From NCBI GenBank assembly GCA_035624785.1, contig DASPQV010000041.1:1-64000 (forward strand): a stretch of 64,000 nucleotides of DNA. The letters are read 5' to 3'. Shown piece by piece: positions 34,406-42,636 of the stretch; positions within the stretch are counted from its first letter, which is position 1; every line of letters starts with the position of its first letter. Both the position numbers and the translations under genes were made by a program. The notes beneath the pieces were generated by a model. The model made no database searches, was not told the DNA's origin, and saw only the letters and a program-made list of their open reading frames with translations. This DNA comes from JAJZNI01 sp035624785 (GTDB lineage Bacteria > Chloroflexota > Dormibacteria > Aeolococcales > Aeolococcaceae).

Positions 34406-34689
34406 AGGTGCACGATCTCGAACCGCGAGCGGGTCAGGACCGCTTCGCCGTCGTTGGCCACGAAGCTGAGCACCTTCTGGCAGACCTCGTCGGCGTGGCG
34501 GCTATCCGCCGAGACGCAGACCACGCCCAGCTCGGCGGCCTGCCACAGATCCTGGTCGCCGACCTCCGCGACCGCGACGTCGAAGGTACGGCGGATGCGG
34601 GCCACCAGGGATCGCACCACCTGCCGCTTGTTCTTGAGTGACCCGCTCTCCGGGACCTGGAGCTGGAGGATCAGGGCACCGATCACCAT
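34402..34689 (-). CDS. DUF503 (YlxP-like) protein
   Basis: 95 aa. It matches the DUF503 pattern: short beta strand MVIGALILQLQVPESGSLKNKRQVVRSLVARIRRTFDVAVAEVGDQDLWQAAELGVVCVS and a C-terminal helix/strand ending RFEIVHL. In Firmicutes YlxP sits near ribosome-assembly genes (nusA-infB-rbfA), but here it heads the MFS/helicase operon. First gene of that operon; its stop overlaps the MFS start. Confidence 0.9.
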   Translation of the reverse strand: MVIGALILQLQVPESGSLKNKRQVVRSLVARIRRTFDVAVAEVGDQDLWQAAELGVVCVSADSRHADEVCQKVLSFVANDGEAVLTRSRFEIVHL

Positions 34690-34770
34690 CGCCGGGAACC
34701 TACCACGGGCCGGCGGGCCTCGGCGAGGAGGCCCCGCTGGCGCCGCCGGCCGATCCCGTCACGCCCCCGG

Positions 34771-34802
34771 GCCCGGCGGCTCGGAGCGCCGAGCCACCGG
34801 GC
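34771..34802 (-). terminator. Long hairpin between sedolisin gene and DUF503
   Basis: Stem arms GCCCGG + GGCTCGG (34771-34776, 34778-34784) and CCGAGCC + CCGGGC (34789-34795, 34797-34802), 13 pairs with one C-A mismatch around an AGCG loop. A second 7-bp hairpin, GGGCCTC/GAGGCCC, lies at 34715-34734. Both are in the 154-bp gap after the sedolisin gene and probably end its transcript. No T-run. Confidence 0.55.
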
Positions 34803-34843
34803 CGATGGGCCGTCGGTCTATGCGGATTCGGCGGTCTGGCGGG

Positions 34844-36313
34844 TCACCCCATTGCCGCCAGGGCCGGCACGAACTTGGCGGCGTCGATGGTTCCCCAGCC
34901 GGTGGCCAGGTTGTAGCCGCCGCTGGCCGAGAAGCCGTTGACGGTCACCAGCTTGCAGCTGGTGGTCACCGCCGGGTCGCAGAAGCTGAAGGTGTTGTCT
35001 CCGCCGGAGATCGGCACGATGCCGTTGTCGCCGCCGGCTTCAGCCAGCTGGTACAGCTTGGGGTTGAGGTAGCCGATGCTGTGGCCGGCCATCTGGTCGG
35101 TGAGGGCGATGATCCCGGCGAACTCCGGAGATGCCTCGCTGGTCCCCGCCGCGATGCCCCAGCCGCCCCCCGGCCCGGACTGGTAGACGACCACCGAGCC
35201 GTCCTCGGCGGCGCTCATGCTGATGTCGGGAACGCCGCGCCGGCCGTTGACCACGCTGGCCACCCCGCTCTGGAAGCCCGGCTGGGAGAAGAAGATCGAC
35301 TCTCCTCCACCGCTCGCCCCCGAGGTCCCGGGCGCATCCGGCGAGAACAGCGAGTTCGGGTCGTTCCAGACCGTGGGCGGCGAGGTCGTCGCTCCCGACG
35401 CGTCGAGGTGCAGCTCGACCCCACCCATCCCGGTGACCAGCGGGTCAGAGGCTGGCCAGTCGGTGACCGGCATCGAGTAGCAGCAGGTGAAGTTGGCGCA
35501 ATCCCGGTTGGACGGCACGCAGAGCGCGTCGGTGGCACCGTCGTCGCCCGACGAGGCCAGCACCGTGACGCCGTTCTGGGCCGCGTTGATGTAGGCGCTG
35601 CGCAGGCCGTACGCCTGGGGATCGTGGAGGAAGGTCTGCTCGGTGGCCCCGAAGCTCTGGGAGATGACGTCACCCAGGTGATGGCTGATGACGTAGTTCT
35701 CCGCGGTCATCATGTCGGGCAGGCCCTGGACGCCCTCGGTCTCGGAGCTCGGTGTCTCCACCAGGAGGATGTTGGCCAGCGGGGCGATCACGTGGGACCA
35801 CTCCACGTCCAGGGTGGTCTCACCGCCCCAGCCCTCGCAGTCGCCGACCCCGTAGGGATCCTGGCTGCAGGGCGGCACCGTCCCCACCGGCTGGATGACC
35901 TTGAACGACGGCGGCGCCGGCAACCCGAAGGCGGCGTCGAAGGTGGCCAGGTCCGACCTTACGGTGGGGGATCCGAAGGAGTCGACGATGACGATGGTCT
36001 CACCCTGCCCCTCGTTGCCCTTGCTGTAGAGCGGGTAGAGGTCGAAGGCATCGCGGATCTGGAACGGTCGGTAGCAGGCGAGGTCAACCCCCGTGATGAC
36101 CTTGCCGCTCTCGCACTCGGCGGTGGTGGGCGGACCGCTCAGGCCGGTGTTGGTGAAGACGATGTGGCCCGCCGATAGCGGGATGAAACGCCCGGCCGCC
36201 GCTGCGGCCGAAGCCAGGGGTGAGGCGCTGACCGCCGCCGCGGCCGCTCCGAGCGTGGCGATCAGGCCGATCGCCATCGTCCGGGCACTCGTCATCGCAC
36301 GCGAGACTCTCAA
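34844..36313 (-). CDS. S53 (sedolisin) serine peptidase, secreted, lacking the pro-domain
   Basis: 489 aa. A signal peptide (hydrophobic about 13-35) leads straight into the catalytic domain. Catalytic E165 and D169 (GGETTLDVEW), oxyanion D257 (SSGDDGA) and nucleophile S392 (GTSEASPEFAG) form the sedolisin set. The C-terminal calcium site is suggested by SASGGYNLATGWGTIDA. Sedolisins normally carry a roughly 180-residue N-terminal pro-domain that is absent here. TTG 36313 has a GGAGGAAGG site upstream; ATG 36295 is the alternative. Acid-active extracellular proteolysis is the family role. Confidence 0.87.
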   Translation of the reverse strand: MRVSRAMTSARTMAIGLIATLGAAAAAVSASPLASAAAAAGRFIPLSAGHIVFTNTGLSGPPTTAECESGKVITGVDLACYRPFQIRDAFDLYPLYSKGNEGQGETIVIVDSFGSPTVRSDLATFDAAFGLPAPPSFKVIQPVGTVPPCSQDPYGVGDCEGWGGETTLDVEWSHVIAPLANILLVETPSSETEGVQGLPDMMTAENYVISHHLGDVISQSFGATEQTFLHDPQAYGLRSAYINAAQNGVTVLASSGDDGATDALCVPSNRDCANFTCCYSMPVTDWPASDPLVTGMGGVELHLDASGATTSPPTVWNDPNSLFSPDAPGTSGASGGGESIFFSQPGFQSGVASVVNGRRGVPDISMSAAEDGSVVVYQSGPGGGWGIAAGTSEASPEFAGIIALTDQMAGHSIGYLNPKLYQLAEAGGDNGIVPISGGDNTFSFCDPAVTTSCKLVTVNGFSASGGYNLATGWGTIDAAKFVPALAAMG

Positions 36314-36474
36314 CTCTCCTTCCTCCAGTCCGCGTCTTAGCCACGACTAATGGCCCGCGACGACGCTACCAGGCGGGACCGCCAGGGGCCAGCGGTAGGG
36401 AGGAGGTCCGGGCCCTCCGCCCCGGGGAGCCCGGCAGCTCGGAGGACGCGCCGCCAGGCGCGGGATCGTTGGTC

Positions 36475-36756
36475 TTACAAGGTCTGGAGCAGCTTCTGGC
36501 GCAGCGCCTCGAGGCGCTCGAAGTCGCCGATGGACGGTCGCGCCGGGGTCTTGTTGGGGAACTTGAGGTGCTGCACCGCGTCGGCCAGGATGGTGACCTC
36601 ATCGCTGCTGAGGCGGACCGAGCGCAGCTCGGCACCCGGGGCCGCCGGGACGGGGTGCACCGTCGGCTCGGGAAGGGTGGCTTCGCGAAGCGGTTCCTCG
36701 GTGGTGCGGAAGAGCTCGTCGGAGCCGCGCAGTTGGACGCGGCGGAAGCCGGGCAT
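36475..36756 (-). CDS. Small protein coupled to ParA (93 aa)
   Basis: Not recognised. Pro/Glu-rich first half (MPGFRRVQLRGSDELFRTTEEPLREATLPEPTVHP), then a helical end (SSDEVTILADAVQHLKFPNKTPARPSIGDFERLEALRQKLLQTL). Its ATG shares one base with the ParA stop (TGATG), a strong coupling sign. Many ParA-type ATPases work with a small partner that stimulates ATPase activity; no ParB-like gene is present, so this is the candidate partner. An antisense frame covers the same DNA but has no coding signs. Confidence 0.65.
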   Translation of the reverse strand: MPGFRRVQLRGSDELFRTTEEPLREATLPEPTVHPVPAAPGAELRSVRLSSDEVTILADAVQHLKFPNKTPARPSIGDFERLEALRQKLLQTL

Positions 36757-37619
36757 CACGGCTTCCCCGCCGGGACGGGAACGGCGGGCGCCGTCTGGCG
36801 CGTCTCGACGCCGGCGGTCTCGTCGTCGCCCGCCGCCATGACCGCTCGGGTGAGGGCACGATAGGCGCGGGCCCCCGGGGACTCCGGGGCGTACTGGAGG
36901 ATGGAGAGCCCGGCCAGCGGGGTCTCCGCGAAGCGGATGGAGGCGTCGATCCTGGTGTCGAAGACCTGCCCGCCGTACCGCTCCCGGACCAGCTCGAGGA
37001 CCTCCTGGCTGTGCAGGGTGCGGGGCTTGTAGATGGTGGGTAGGATGCCGGCGATGCGCAACCCGGGGTTGAGCTTGGCGCGGACCCGGTCGATGGTCCG
37101 CTGGAGCTGCTGCATCCCCTTCATCCCGAAGTACTCGCACTGGAGCGGGATGATCACCTCGGTGGCCACCACCAGGGCGTTGACGCAGAGCAGCCCCAGG
37201 GAGGGCGGGCAGTCGATGACCACGAAGTCGTACTCGGGGAGGAGCGGAGTCAGCTTCTCCTGGAGCACCGACTCACGGCCGAACTCGGTGACCAGCTGCA
37301 GCTCCGCGCCGGAGAGCTCGATGTTGGACGGAAGGAAGTCGAGCCCGATCGGCTGGGAGTGGAGCCGGGCCTCCGCGGCGGCGGTGGCCGGTTCCGTCAG
37401 GATGTTGTAGACGGTGACCTCGAGCTCGTCCGGCCGCCTGACCCCCATGTTGATGGTGAGGTGCCCCTGGGGATCCAGATCGACTGCCAGCACCCGGGCG
37501 CCGGCTTCGGCGAGGCCTGCCGCCAGGTTGACCGCGGTGGTGGTCTTGCCGACGCCACCCTTCTGGTTGGCGATGGCGATGACCCGTGTCACTCGGACGA
37601 CCTTGTCGAACAGATGCAC
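36756..37619 (-). CDS. parA: ParA/Soj-family ATPase
   Basis: 287 aa. Deviant Walker A NQKGGVGKTTTAVN (18-31), switch I/II LDPQGHLTINMG and VVIDCPPSLGLLCVNALVVATEVIIPLQCEYFGMKGMQQLQRTI, and FDTRIDASIRFAETPLAGLSILQYAPES are classic chromosome/plasmid ParA. A Pro/Ala tail follows. ParA ATPases segregate chromosomes or position cargo. There is no ParB here; the 93-aa gene directly follows. ATG 37619 is chosen; GTG 37592 is a second option. The promoter at 37633-37660 faces it, giving a very short leader. Confidence 0.88.
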   Translation of the reverse strand: MHLFDKVVRVTRVIAIANQKGGVGKTTTAVNLAAGLAEAGARVLAVDLDPQGHLTINMGVRRPDELEVTVYNILTEPATAAAEARLHSQPIGLDFLPSNIELSGAELQLVTEFGRESVLQEKLTPLLPEYDFVVIDCPPSLGLLCVNALVVATEVIIPLQCEYFGMKGMQQLQRTIDRVRAKLNPGLRIAGILPTIYKPRTLHSQEVLELVRERYGGQVFDTRIDASIRFAETPLAGLSILQYAPESPGARAYRALTRAVMAAGDDETAGVETRQTAPAVPVPAGKP

Positions 37620-37628
37620 CCCATTGAG

Positions 37629-37643
37629 CCGCTATCATAGCGG
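37629..37643. promoter_or_regulatory. Perfect palindrome over the parA -10 region
   Basis: CCGCTATCATAGCGG, two 7-bp arms around a single C. On the minus strand its centre is TATGAT, the -10 of parA. It lies in the 96-bp gap between parA and the divergent TPR gene, so it is a good candidate for an autoregulatory operator (ParA or its partner). Confidence 0.6.
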
Positions 37644-37660
37644 ACCCCACATGCTGCCAA
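37633..37660 (-). promoter_or_regulatory. parA promoter
   Basis: On the minus strand TTGGCA (37660-37655) is followed by 16 bp and TATGAT (37638-37633). Both match sigma-70 boxes in five of six positions. Transcription should start near 37626, only about 7 nt before ATG 37619, so the leader is nearly absent. Confidence 0.6.
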
Positions 37661-37715
37661 GACCCGGTTTTGGAGGTGTGCGGGGGCTTTGTCCGCGTCG
37701 ATCGGGAGTTTCCGT

Positions 37716-38579
37716 GTGGCTGAAGCCGAACGTGTCAAGCCGCGCAGCCTCTACGTCGAGGAGGCGATCCAGGCAGCCCTGGAGAGCCGCTGGCCGGACG
37801 CCCTGGCCATCAATCGGGCGCTGGTCGAGCGTCATGGCGACGACGACGACACCTGCAACCGGATTGGCAAGGCGCTGACCGAGCTGGGCGAGCACCAGCA
37901 GGCTCTGGACGCCTACTCGCGCGCCCTGCAGCTCAATCCCATGAACCTCATCGCCCAGAAGAACGTGCGCAAGCTCGAGCTCCTCCTGGAGACGCGCCAG
38001 AAGCTGGCCGGCGCCAAGGGAGCCATCGACGTGGATCTGTTCGCTGAGGAGCCGGGCAAGAGCGCCCTGACCACGCTCAACCCGCCGAAGTCCGGGGTGG
38101 TCGCCGCGGTCGTCCCCGGCGATGCCGTGGAGCTCCACATCCAGGATGGCGGCCTGCAGGCGCAGACCGCCCGCGGCGTGGTGCTCGGCGACGTCGATCC
38201 CAAGATTGCCCGCCGCCTGGTGCCCCTGATCACCACCGGTAACCGGTACACCGCCGCGGTGGCTCGGGTGGAGGAGAGCCAGATCGAGATCATCATCCGG
38301 GAGGCCTTCCAGTCCGCCGAGAACGCGCGTCGGTCCTCGTTCCCGGTGAGCCGCCAGAAGCGAGACGAGTTCCGCCCCTACGCCAAGGACTCGCTGCTCG
38401 CCCAGCGCGGCGCCGGCGAGGAGGAGGATGAGGAGGCCGAGGAGGAGCCGGCTTCCGCCGAGCCCTCCGATGAGCTGGAGTCGCTCGACGCGGACGAGGA
38501 CTACGAGGAGACCGCGCCTCTGGAGGAGATCGAGCGCGACGAGGTCGACGAGGACCTCCGCCCGGAAGACCAGTACTGA
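37716..38579 (+). CDS. TPR-type protein with acidic C-terminus
   Basis: 287 aa. Residues about 15-85 carry two TPR-like helix pairs: SLYVEEAIQAALESRWPDALAINRALVERHGDDDDTCNRIGKALTELGEHQQALDAYSRALQLNPMNLIAQKN. A middle alpha/beta region (about 120-205) and a strongly acidic tail (from about 228; many Glu/Asp) follow. Not a known named family. GTG 37716 has GGGAG 7 nt upstream. Divergent from parA. The acidic tail is of the kind seen in proteins that bind basic partners or ribosomes; that is inference. Confidence 0.8.
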   Translation: MAEAERVKPRSLYVEEAIQAALESRWPDALAINRALVERHGDDDDTCNRIGKALTELGEHQQALDAYSRALQLNPMNLIAQKNVRKLELLLETRQKLAGAKGAIDVDLFAEEPGKSALTTLNPPKSGVVAAVVPGDAVELHIQDGGLQAQTARGVVLGDVDPKIARRLVPLITTGNRYTAAVARVEESQIEIIIREAFQSAENARRSSFPVSRQKRDEFRPYAKDSLLAQRGAGEEEDEEAEEEPASAEPSDELESLDADEDYEETAPLEEIERDEVDEDLRPEDQY

Positions 38580-38628
38580 CCAGGATTGGCGGCTGGATCG
38601 GGCGAATTCGTCCTATTGACGGGAGGCC

Positions 38629-41277
38629 GTGGCCTGGGACAATCCCAGTGCCCACACCATGCCGCTCATCGCCAGCCGGATGCCATGGCCCCTGGTCGGG
38701 CGCCTTGAGGAGCTCGCCCTGGTCGCCCGCGAGCTCGAGCGGCCGCTCTCCTGCGGCGTGGTCATCGCCGGCGCTCCGGGTGTGGGCAAGACCCGGCTGC
38801 GCTCCGAGACGCTGGCGCGGCTTCGCCAGCAGGGGTGGCTGACCCGCGAGGTGACGGCCACCCGGGCGGCCGCGACCATCCCGTTCGGGCCGCTGGCGCC
38901 ACTTCTCCCCGAGGCCGCCTCGCTCCATCCGCTCGACGTGCTCCGCCAGGGTGTCCGGGAGCTCAGGGAGCAGCGGGGCGCGCGCCGGCTGGCGGTCTCC
39001 GTCGACGATGCCCAGTTGCTCGACGCCGCCTCGGCGGCGTTGCTCCACCAGCTGGCCACCACCCAGACCGCTTCCCTGCTGCTGACCGCGCGCTCCGGCG
39101 AGCTGCTCCCCGACCCGATCATGGGACTGCGCCGGGAGGGGCTGGTGGGCTGGATCGAGCTCCAGCCGCTATCCCGCCCCGAGGTCGAGGCGCTTCTCGC
39201 CCAGGTCCTGGACGGCCACATCCACACCGGCACGCTGCACCAGCTGGGCAGGCTCAGCCACGGCAATGTCCTCTTTCTCCGAGAGCTCGTCGAGGTCGGC
39301 CTCAGCTCTGGAGCCCTCGCCCAGCGGGACGGCACCTGGCGATGGGACGGGGAACCGGTCGTGGCCAGCGGTCCGCTGGATGTCATCGAGGAGCGGGTGC
39401 GCCGGCTCGGCAGCGCCGAGAGGGAGGTGGCTGAGCCGCTGGCCCTCGCCGAGCCGCTGTCTCTCGGCATCCTCGATACGCTTGGCTCTGGGGCGGTCAT
39501 CAGCCAGCTGGAGCAAGCCCTGGTGGTCACCACCGAGCGCGACCAGCGGCGCTGGCAGGTGCGGCTGGCCCACCCGCTGTTCGCCGAGGCGCTTCGGGCA
39601 CGGCTCACCCCCCTCCACCGGCGGGAGCTCCTCGGCTGGCTCGGCGATGCCCTGGAGGCCACGCCGCTCCGCCGCGGCGATGATCTGAGCCGTCTCGCCC
39701 TGCTGCGCCTGGAGGCCGACCGGCCCATCGCCTCGGCCACCGCCATGGCGGCGGCCCGGCGCATGCTGGGGGTCGGCCGCTTCGAGACCGCGGAGCGGCT
39801 GGCCCGAGGCGCCGTCGACTCCGATGGCGGGTTCGAGGCCGAGATCGCCCTGGCCAGGGCCCTTGCCGGCCTCCGCCGGCCCGAGGAGGCCCAGGCGATC
39901 CTCGATGCGGCCCATCCCTCCGGACCGGGGCAGGCGGTCGAGCGCGCCGTGGCCAGCGCCGAGAACCTGCACTACGGGTTGGGCCGGCCCGGCAGCGCCC
40001 TCGACGTGGTCCGCGAGGCGGCTGCCCGCTTCCCGGGCGGCGTCGCTCCACCGGATCTCGCTGCCACCTGGGCGCTGATCGAGTTCTCGGGCGGGAGGCT
40101 GGACGTTGCCGAGGCCCTGAGCGGCGCCATCGCCGCGGACGCCGGTGCTCCACCGCTGGCGAGGGTCAGCGCCCTGGGCGTCCAGGGCCTGGTGCTCGCC
40201 TTCTCAGGCCGCCCTCTCCACGCCATCGCCGCCCTCGACACCGCGGTGGAGCGGCTCCAGGAACGGCCCGAGCTGCTCGGATCCCGCTCCAACCTGCTCA
40301 CCAGCCGGTGGAATGCGCTCTGGTTCGCCGGCTCGATCGCCGAGGCCAGGCGGCTCGCCGAGGAGGTGCACGCCCAGTTCCTCGAGGAGAGCCTGGACCC
40401 GCTGCGGGGCTATTGGACCGGGCTGGTCGGCTGGAGCGCCTTCCTCGCCGGCCGCAGCCAGACGGCGCTCGCCTGGCTGGAGGAGGGGGCCGCGATCTGC
40501 CACCGCTACATGGCGGCGGGCGGCCACCTGGTGGCCCTGGAGGGGCAGGTGGCCCAGGCGGCCAGCATCCGGGGCGATCTCCGGCGGGCGGAGGCTGCGC
40601 TGGTCTCGGCACGGGCCGCCGTGACCACCCCGGCCACCGAGGTGCCCTGGGTGCACCTCGGCGAGGCGTGGCTGCGCTGGGCTCGGGGCGATCGCAACCC
40701 GGCGGCGTCGGCCATGACCGCCGCTCAGGGCTGGCGGGAGGCGGGCTTCCGTTCCACCGAAGCGTGGGCCTTGCACGAGGCGGGACGGCTCGGTGACCTC
40801 TCCGGCGCCGCTCGCCTGGAGCAGCTCGCCACCACCTGCGAGGGCGACCTGGTCCCTGCCCTGGCCGCCCATCTGCAGGCCCTGGCGGAGGGCGACGCCG
40901 CCGGCCTGGAGGCCGCGTCCGCCGGCCTGGAGCGCCTCGGAATGGTCCTGTTCGCGGCCGAGGCCGCCGCCGAGGCCGCCGAGGCGCATCGGCGGGCTGG
41001 CCGGGCGGGCAGGGCGCGCGCTCCGCTGCTCCGCAGCGCCGCCCTGGTCGCCCAGTGCGAAGGCAGCCGGTCTCCGGTTCTGGTCCACTTCGCCACCGGT
41101 GGCGCGCTCACCGACCGCGAGCTCCAGGTGGCCAGGGTGGCGGCGCGGGGCACCAGCAGCCCGGAGATCGCGGTCCAGCTCGGCCTGTCGGTGCGGACCG
41201 TCGAGAACCATCTCCACCAGGCCTACTCCAAGCTCGGCATCCGCTCCCGGGCCGAGCTCTCCGGCGTCCTGGGCTAG
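38629..41277 (+). CDS. LAL-type LuxR-family ATPase regulator
   Basis: 882 aa. Walker A GAPGVGKTRLRSE (about residues 48-60), Walker B LAVSVDDAQLLDAAS and the AAA/STAND region lead into a long helical, TPR-like middle and a C-terminal LuxR HTH (about 825-882: LTDRELQVARVAARGTSSPEIAVQLGLSVRTVENHLHQAYSKLGIRSRAEL). This is the MalT/LAL architecture, where a ligand frees the regulator from an inhibited state. It stands alone, so its target is unknown. GTG 38629 and ATG 38659 are both possible starts. Confidence 0.88.
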   Translation: MAWDNPSAHTMPLIASRMPWPLVGRLEELALVARELERPLSCGVVIAGAPGVGKTRLRSETLARLRQQGWLTREVTATRAAATIPFGPLAPLLPEAASLHPLDVLRQGVRELREQRGARRLAVSVDDAQLLDAASAALLHQLATTQTASLLLTARSGELLPDPIMGLRREGLVGWIELQPLSRPEVEALLAQVLDGHIHTGTLHQLGRLSHGNVLFLRELVEVGLSSGALAQRDGTWRWDGEPVVASGPLDVIEERVRRLGSAEREVAEPLALAEPLSLGILDTLGSGAVISQLEQALVVTTERDQRRWQVRLAHPLFAEALRARLTPLHRRELLGWLGDALEATPLRRGDDLSRLALLRLEADRPIASATAMAAARRMLGVGRFETAERLARGAVDSDGGFEAEIALARALAGLRRPEEAQAILDAAHPSGPGQAVERAVASAENLHYGLGRPGSALDVVREAAARFPGGVAPPDLAATWALIEFSGGRLDVAEALSGAIAADAGAPPLARVSALGVQGLVLAFSGRPLHAIAALDTAVERLQERPELLGSRSNLLTSRWNALWFAGSIAEARRLAEEVHAQFLEESLDPLRGYWTGLVGWSAFLAGRSQTALAWLEEGAAICHRYMAAGGHLVALEGQVAQAASIRGDLRRAEAALVSARAAVTTPATEVPWVHLGEAWLRWARGDRNPAASAMTAAQGWREAGFRSTEAWALHEAGRLGDLSGAARLEQLATTCEGDLVPALAAHLQALAEGDAAGLEAASAGLERLGMVLFAAEAAAEAAEAHRRAGRAGRARAPLLRSAALVAQCEGSRSPVLVHFATGGALTDRELQVARVAARGTSSPEIAVQLGLSVRTVENHLHQAYSKLGIRSRAELSGVLG

Positions 41278-41617
41278 CAGCTCCAGCGCAACCCATCCGG
41301 CGCCCGGCATGCCGCTGCCCCGGGAGCTCGGTCTGCAGCGCGGCGCCACGGCCGGGGCTCGCCGGCGCTGCCCTCAGCGGCGACGCGCCGGGACTCCAGC
41401 CTGCCGGCGGGCGGGATGGTTCCCAGAGACGCCGTCGGCGATGCATACTGGGGCACCCGATGCGAACGGAGCCACTGTCAACCATCAGGACAGGGCTCCC
41501 GCGGGAGCGGGGAGGACGAGCTCAGAGGACGATTATCTGAACCCCCACACCCGACCTCTGGTGCCGCCCGGCCAGGCGCACCACCTTCATCGTTGGAACT
41601 GGTAGAGGAGGAACCGA
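41278..41617. other. 340-bp intergenic region
   Basis: Between the LAL regulator and the first of two paralogous membrane proteins. No frame is convincing as a gene. A CATACT -10-like box lies at 41444-41449. A strong AGAGGAGGAA ribosome site (41604-41613) serves the ATG at 41618, so the transcript leader may be about 160 nt and could hold a regulatory structure I cannot resolve. Confidence 0.45.
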
Positions 41618-42202
41618 ATGCCCGACCTTTACAACAACGCGCTGGTCAAGCCGCCATTCCTCAGCAACCCGCCGGTCAAGGTCAACATCCCGGCCAAGAC
41701 CCTGGGATTGGTGCTGATGATCCTGGGGATCATCGGGCTGGTCCTCCAGCTCATCGGGCTGATCGGCATCTTCGGCATCTGCGGCGGCCTCGCCGCCTCG
41801 GTGTGCGGCGGCAGCAACCTTCTCTGGATGCTGGGTTACATCGTCAGCCTGCTGGCGCTGGCCCTCGCCACCTACGGCGCATACCGGATGTGGCAGCTCG
41901 ACCACCAGGGCCGCGCCCTCATGGTCTGGGGACTGGTCGCCGGCCTGGTCGGCGAACTGGTCACCCTGATCGGCACCTTCATCTTCTATTCGGGCTGGAT
42001 CGGCTACGCGGGCGGCTTCGCCGCCGGGGCCATCGTCAGCCTGATCATCTGGCTGATCGTCTACGGGATCATCTACTACATCATCGTGATCAGCCGGTAC
42101 CCTGACGAGCCGCCCCTGGTCGCCTCGTCCATGATGGGTGGACCACCCTCCTACGGTCCGCCCCAGGCGCCGCCCCCGCCTCCTCCCGCGTACCGGGGCT
42201 GA
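41618..42202 (+). CDS. Four-helix membrane protein with Pro-rich tail (paralog 1)
   Basis: 194 aa. After a conserved-looking lead (ALVKPPFLSNPPVKVNIPAKTLGLVL) come about four membrane helices (about 30-55, 68-90, 100-122, 128-160), then YYIIVISRYPDEPP and a Pro-rich cytoplasmic tail. The 209-aa protein at 42637 has the same order and motifs (VLVRPPFAANPPVKLNVDAKILGLV ... YYLVVISRFPDAVP), so the two are tandem duplicates. No known family recognised. Strong ribosome site. Confidence 0.8.
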   Translation: MPDLYNNALVKPPFLSNPPVKVNIPAKTLGLVLMILGIIGLVLQLIGLIGIFGICGGLAASVCGGSNLLWMLGYIVSLLALALATYGAYRMWQLDHQGRALMVWGLVAGLVGELVTLIGTFIFYSGWIGYAGGFAAGAIVSLIIWLIVYGIIYYIIVISRYPDEPPLVASSMMGGPPSYGPPQAPPPPPPAYRG

Positions 42203-42209
42203 AACGACA

Positions 42210-42227
42210 GGGGGGCTTCGGCCCCCC
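42210..42227 (+). terminator. Hairpin after membrane paralog 1
   Basis: GGGGGGC (42210-42216), tetraloop TTCG, GCCCCCC (42221-42227): a perfect 7-bp stem with the very stable UUCG-type loop, 8 bp after the stop codon. The downstream sequence has no T-run. Confidence 0.7.
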
Positions 42228-42266
42228 TCGTCCGCTCTGACACGTCCTCGAGCTCCGGGCGTGATC

Positions 42267-42314
42267 TGAGTACCGGCGCAGCTTCGGGGCGGTTCCTGGG
42301 TACCCGGGTACTCA
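42267..42314. repeat. GTAC-containing inverted repeat upstream of the mini-HTH gene
   Basis: TGAGTACC (42267-42274) and GGTACTCA (42307-42314) are exact reverse complements 32 bp apart. A further GGGTACCC overlaps the right arm (42299-42306), giving three GTAC half-sites in 48 bp. The layout suits an operator for a dimeric regulator acting on the gene at 42349. Confidence 0.5.
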
Positions 42315-42348
42315 AGACGCGGCGCGACACGCCGCTTACCGTGCCCCT

Positions 42349-42543
42349 ATGGATCGGGAGACGGCGCTCGAGACCCTGACACCGGCCTATGCCGAGGCGC
42401 TCAGGCTCCGCGAGCAGGGGGCTGACGATCGCGACATCGCCGCCCGGCTGGGGTTGCCCATCGATGCCATCACCAACCTGCTCCAGCTCGCCCGAGCCAA
42501 GCTCGAGACGTTGCTCGCCCTCCCCGACGGAGACGGAGGGTGA
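42349..42543 (+). CDS. Sigma-70 region-4-like mini-protein (64 aa)
   Basis: The sequence is almost entirely a helix-turn-helix: YAEALRLREQGADDRDIAARLGLPIDAITNLLQLARAKLETLL follows the sigma region 4.2 pattern (L..L...G....IA..LG.P..A...LL..A..KL). No core-binding region 2 is present, so it cannot be a sigma factor alone. It lies between two paralogous membrane proteins and could bind DNA or an anti-sigma-like partner. ATG 42349; no strong ribosome site. Confidence 0.68.
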   Translation: MDRETALETLTPAYAEALRLREQGADDRDIAARLGLPIDAITNLLQLARAKLETLLALPDGDGG

Positions 42544-42636
42544 GGGTCGAACCACAACGCCGGCTCGCCACCGGAGGCCTCGCGACGCCTTCCGGGTTCG
42601 GCGTCTCGTCGCCGGAATCCACATGGAGGTACGCGC

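Noticed and set aside
41278..41617. Riboswitch in the 340-bp leader before the membrane paralogs
   Set aside because: I could not find a conserved riboswitch core by eye; it is left as an unresolved intergenic region.
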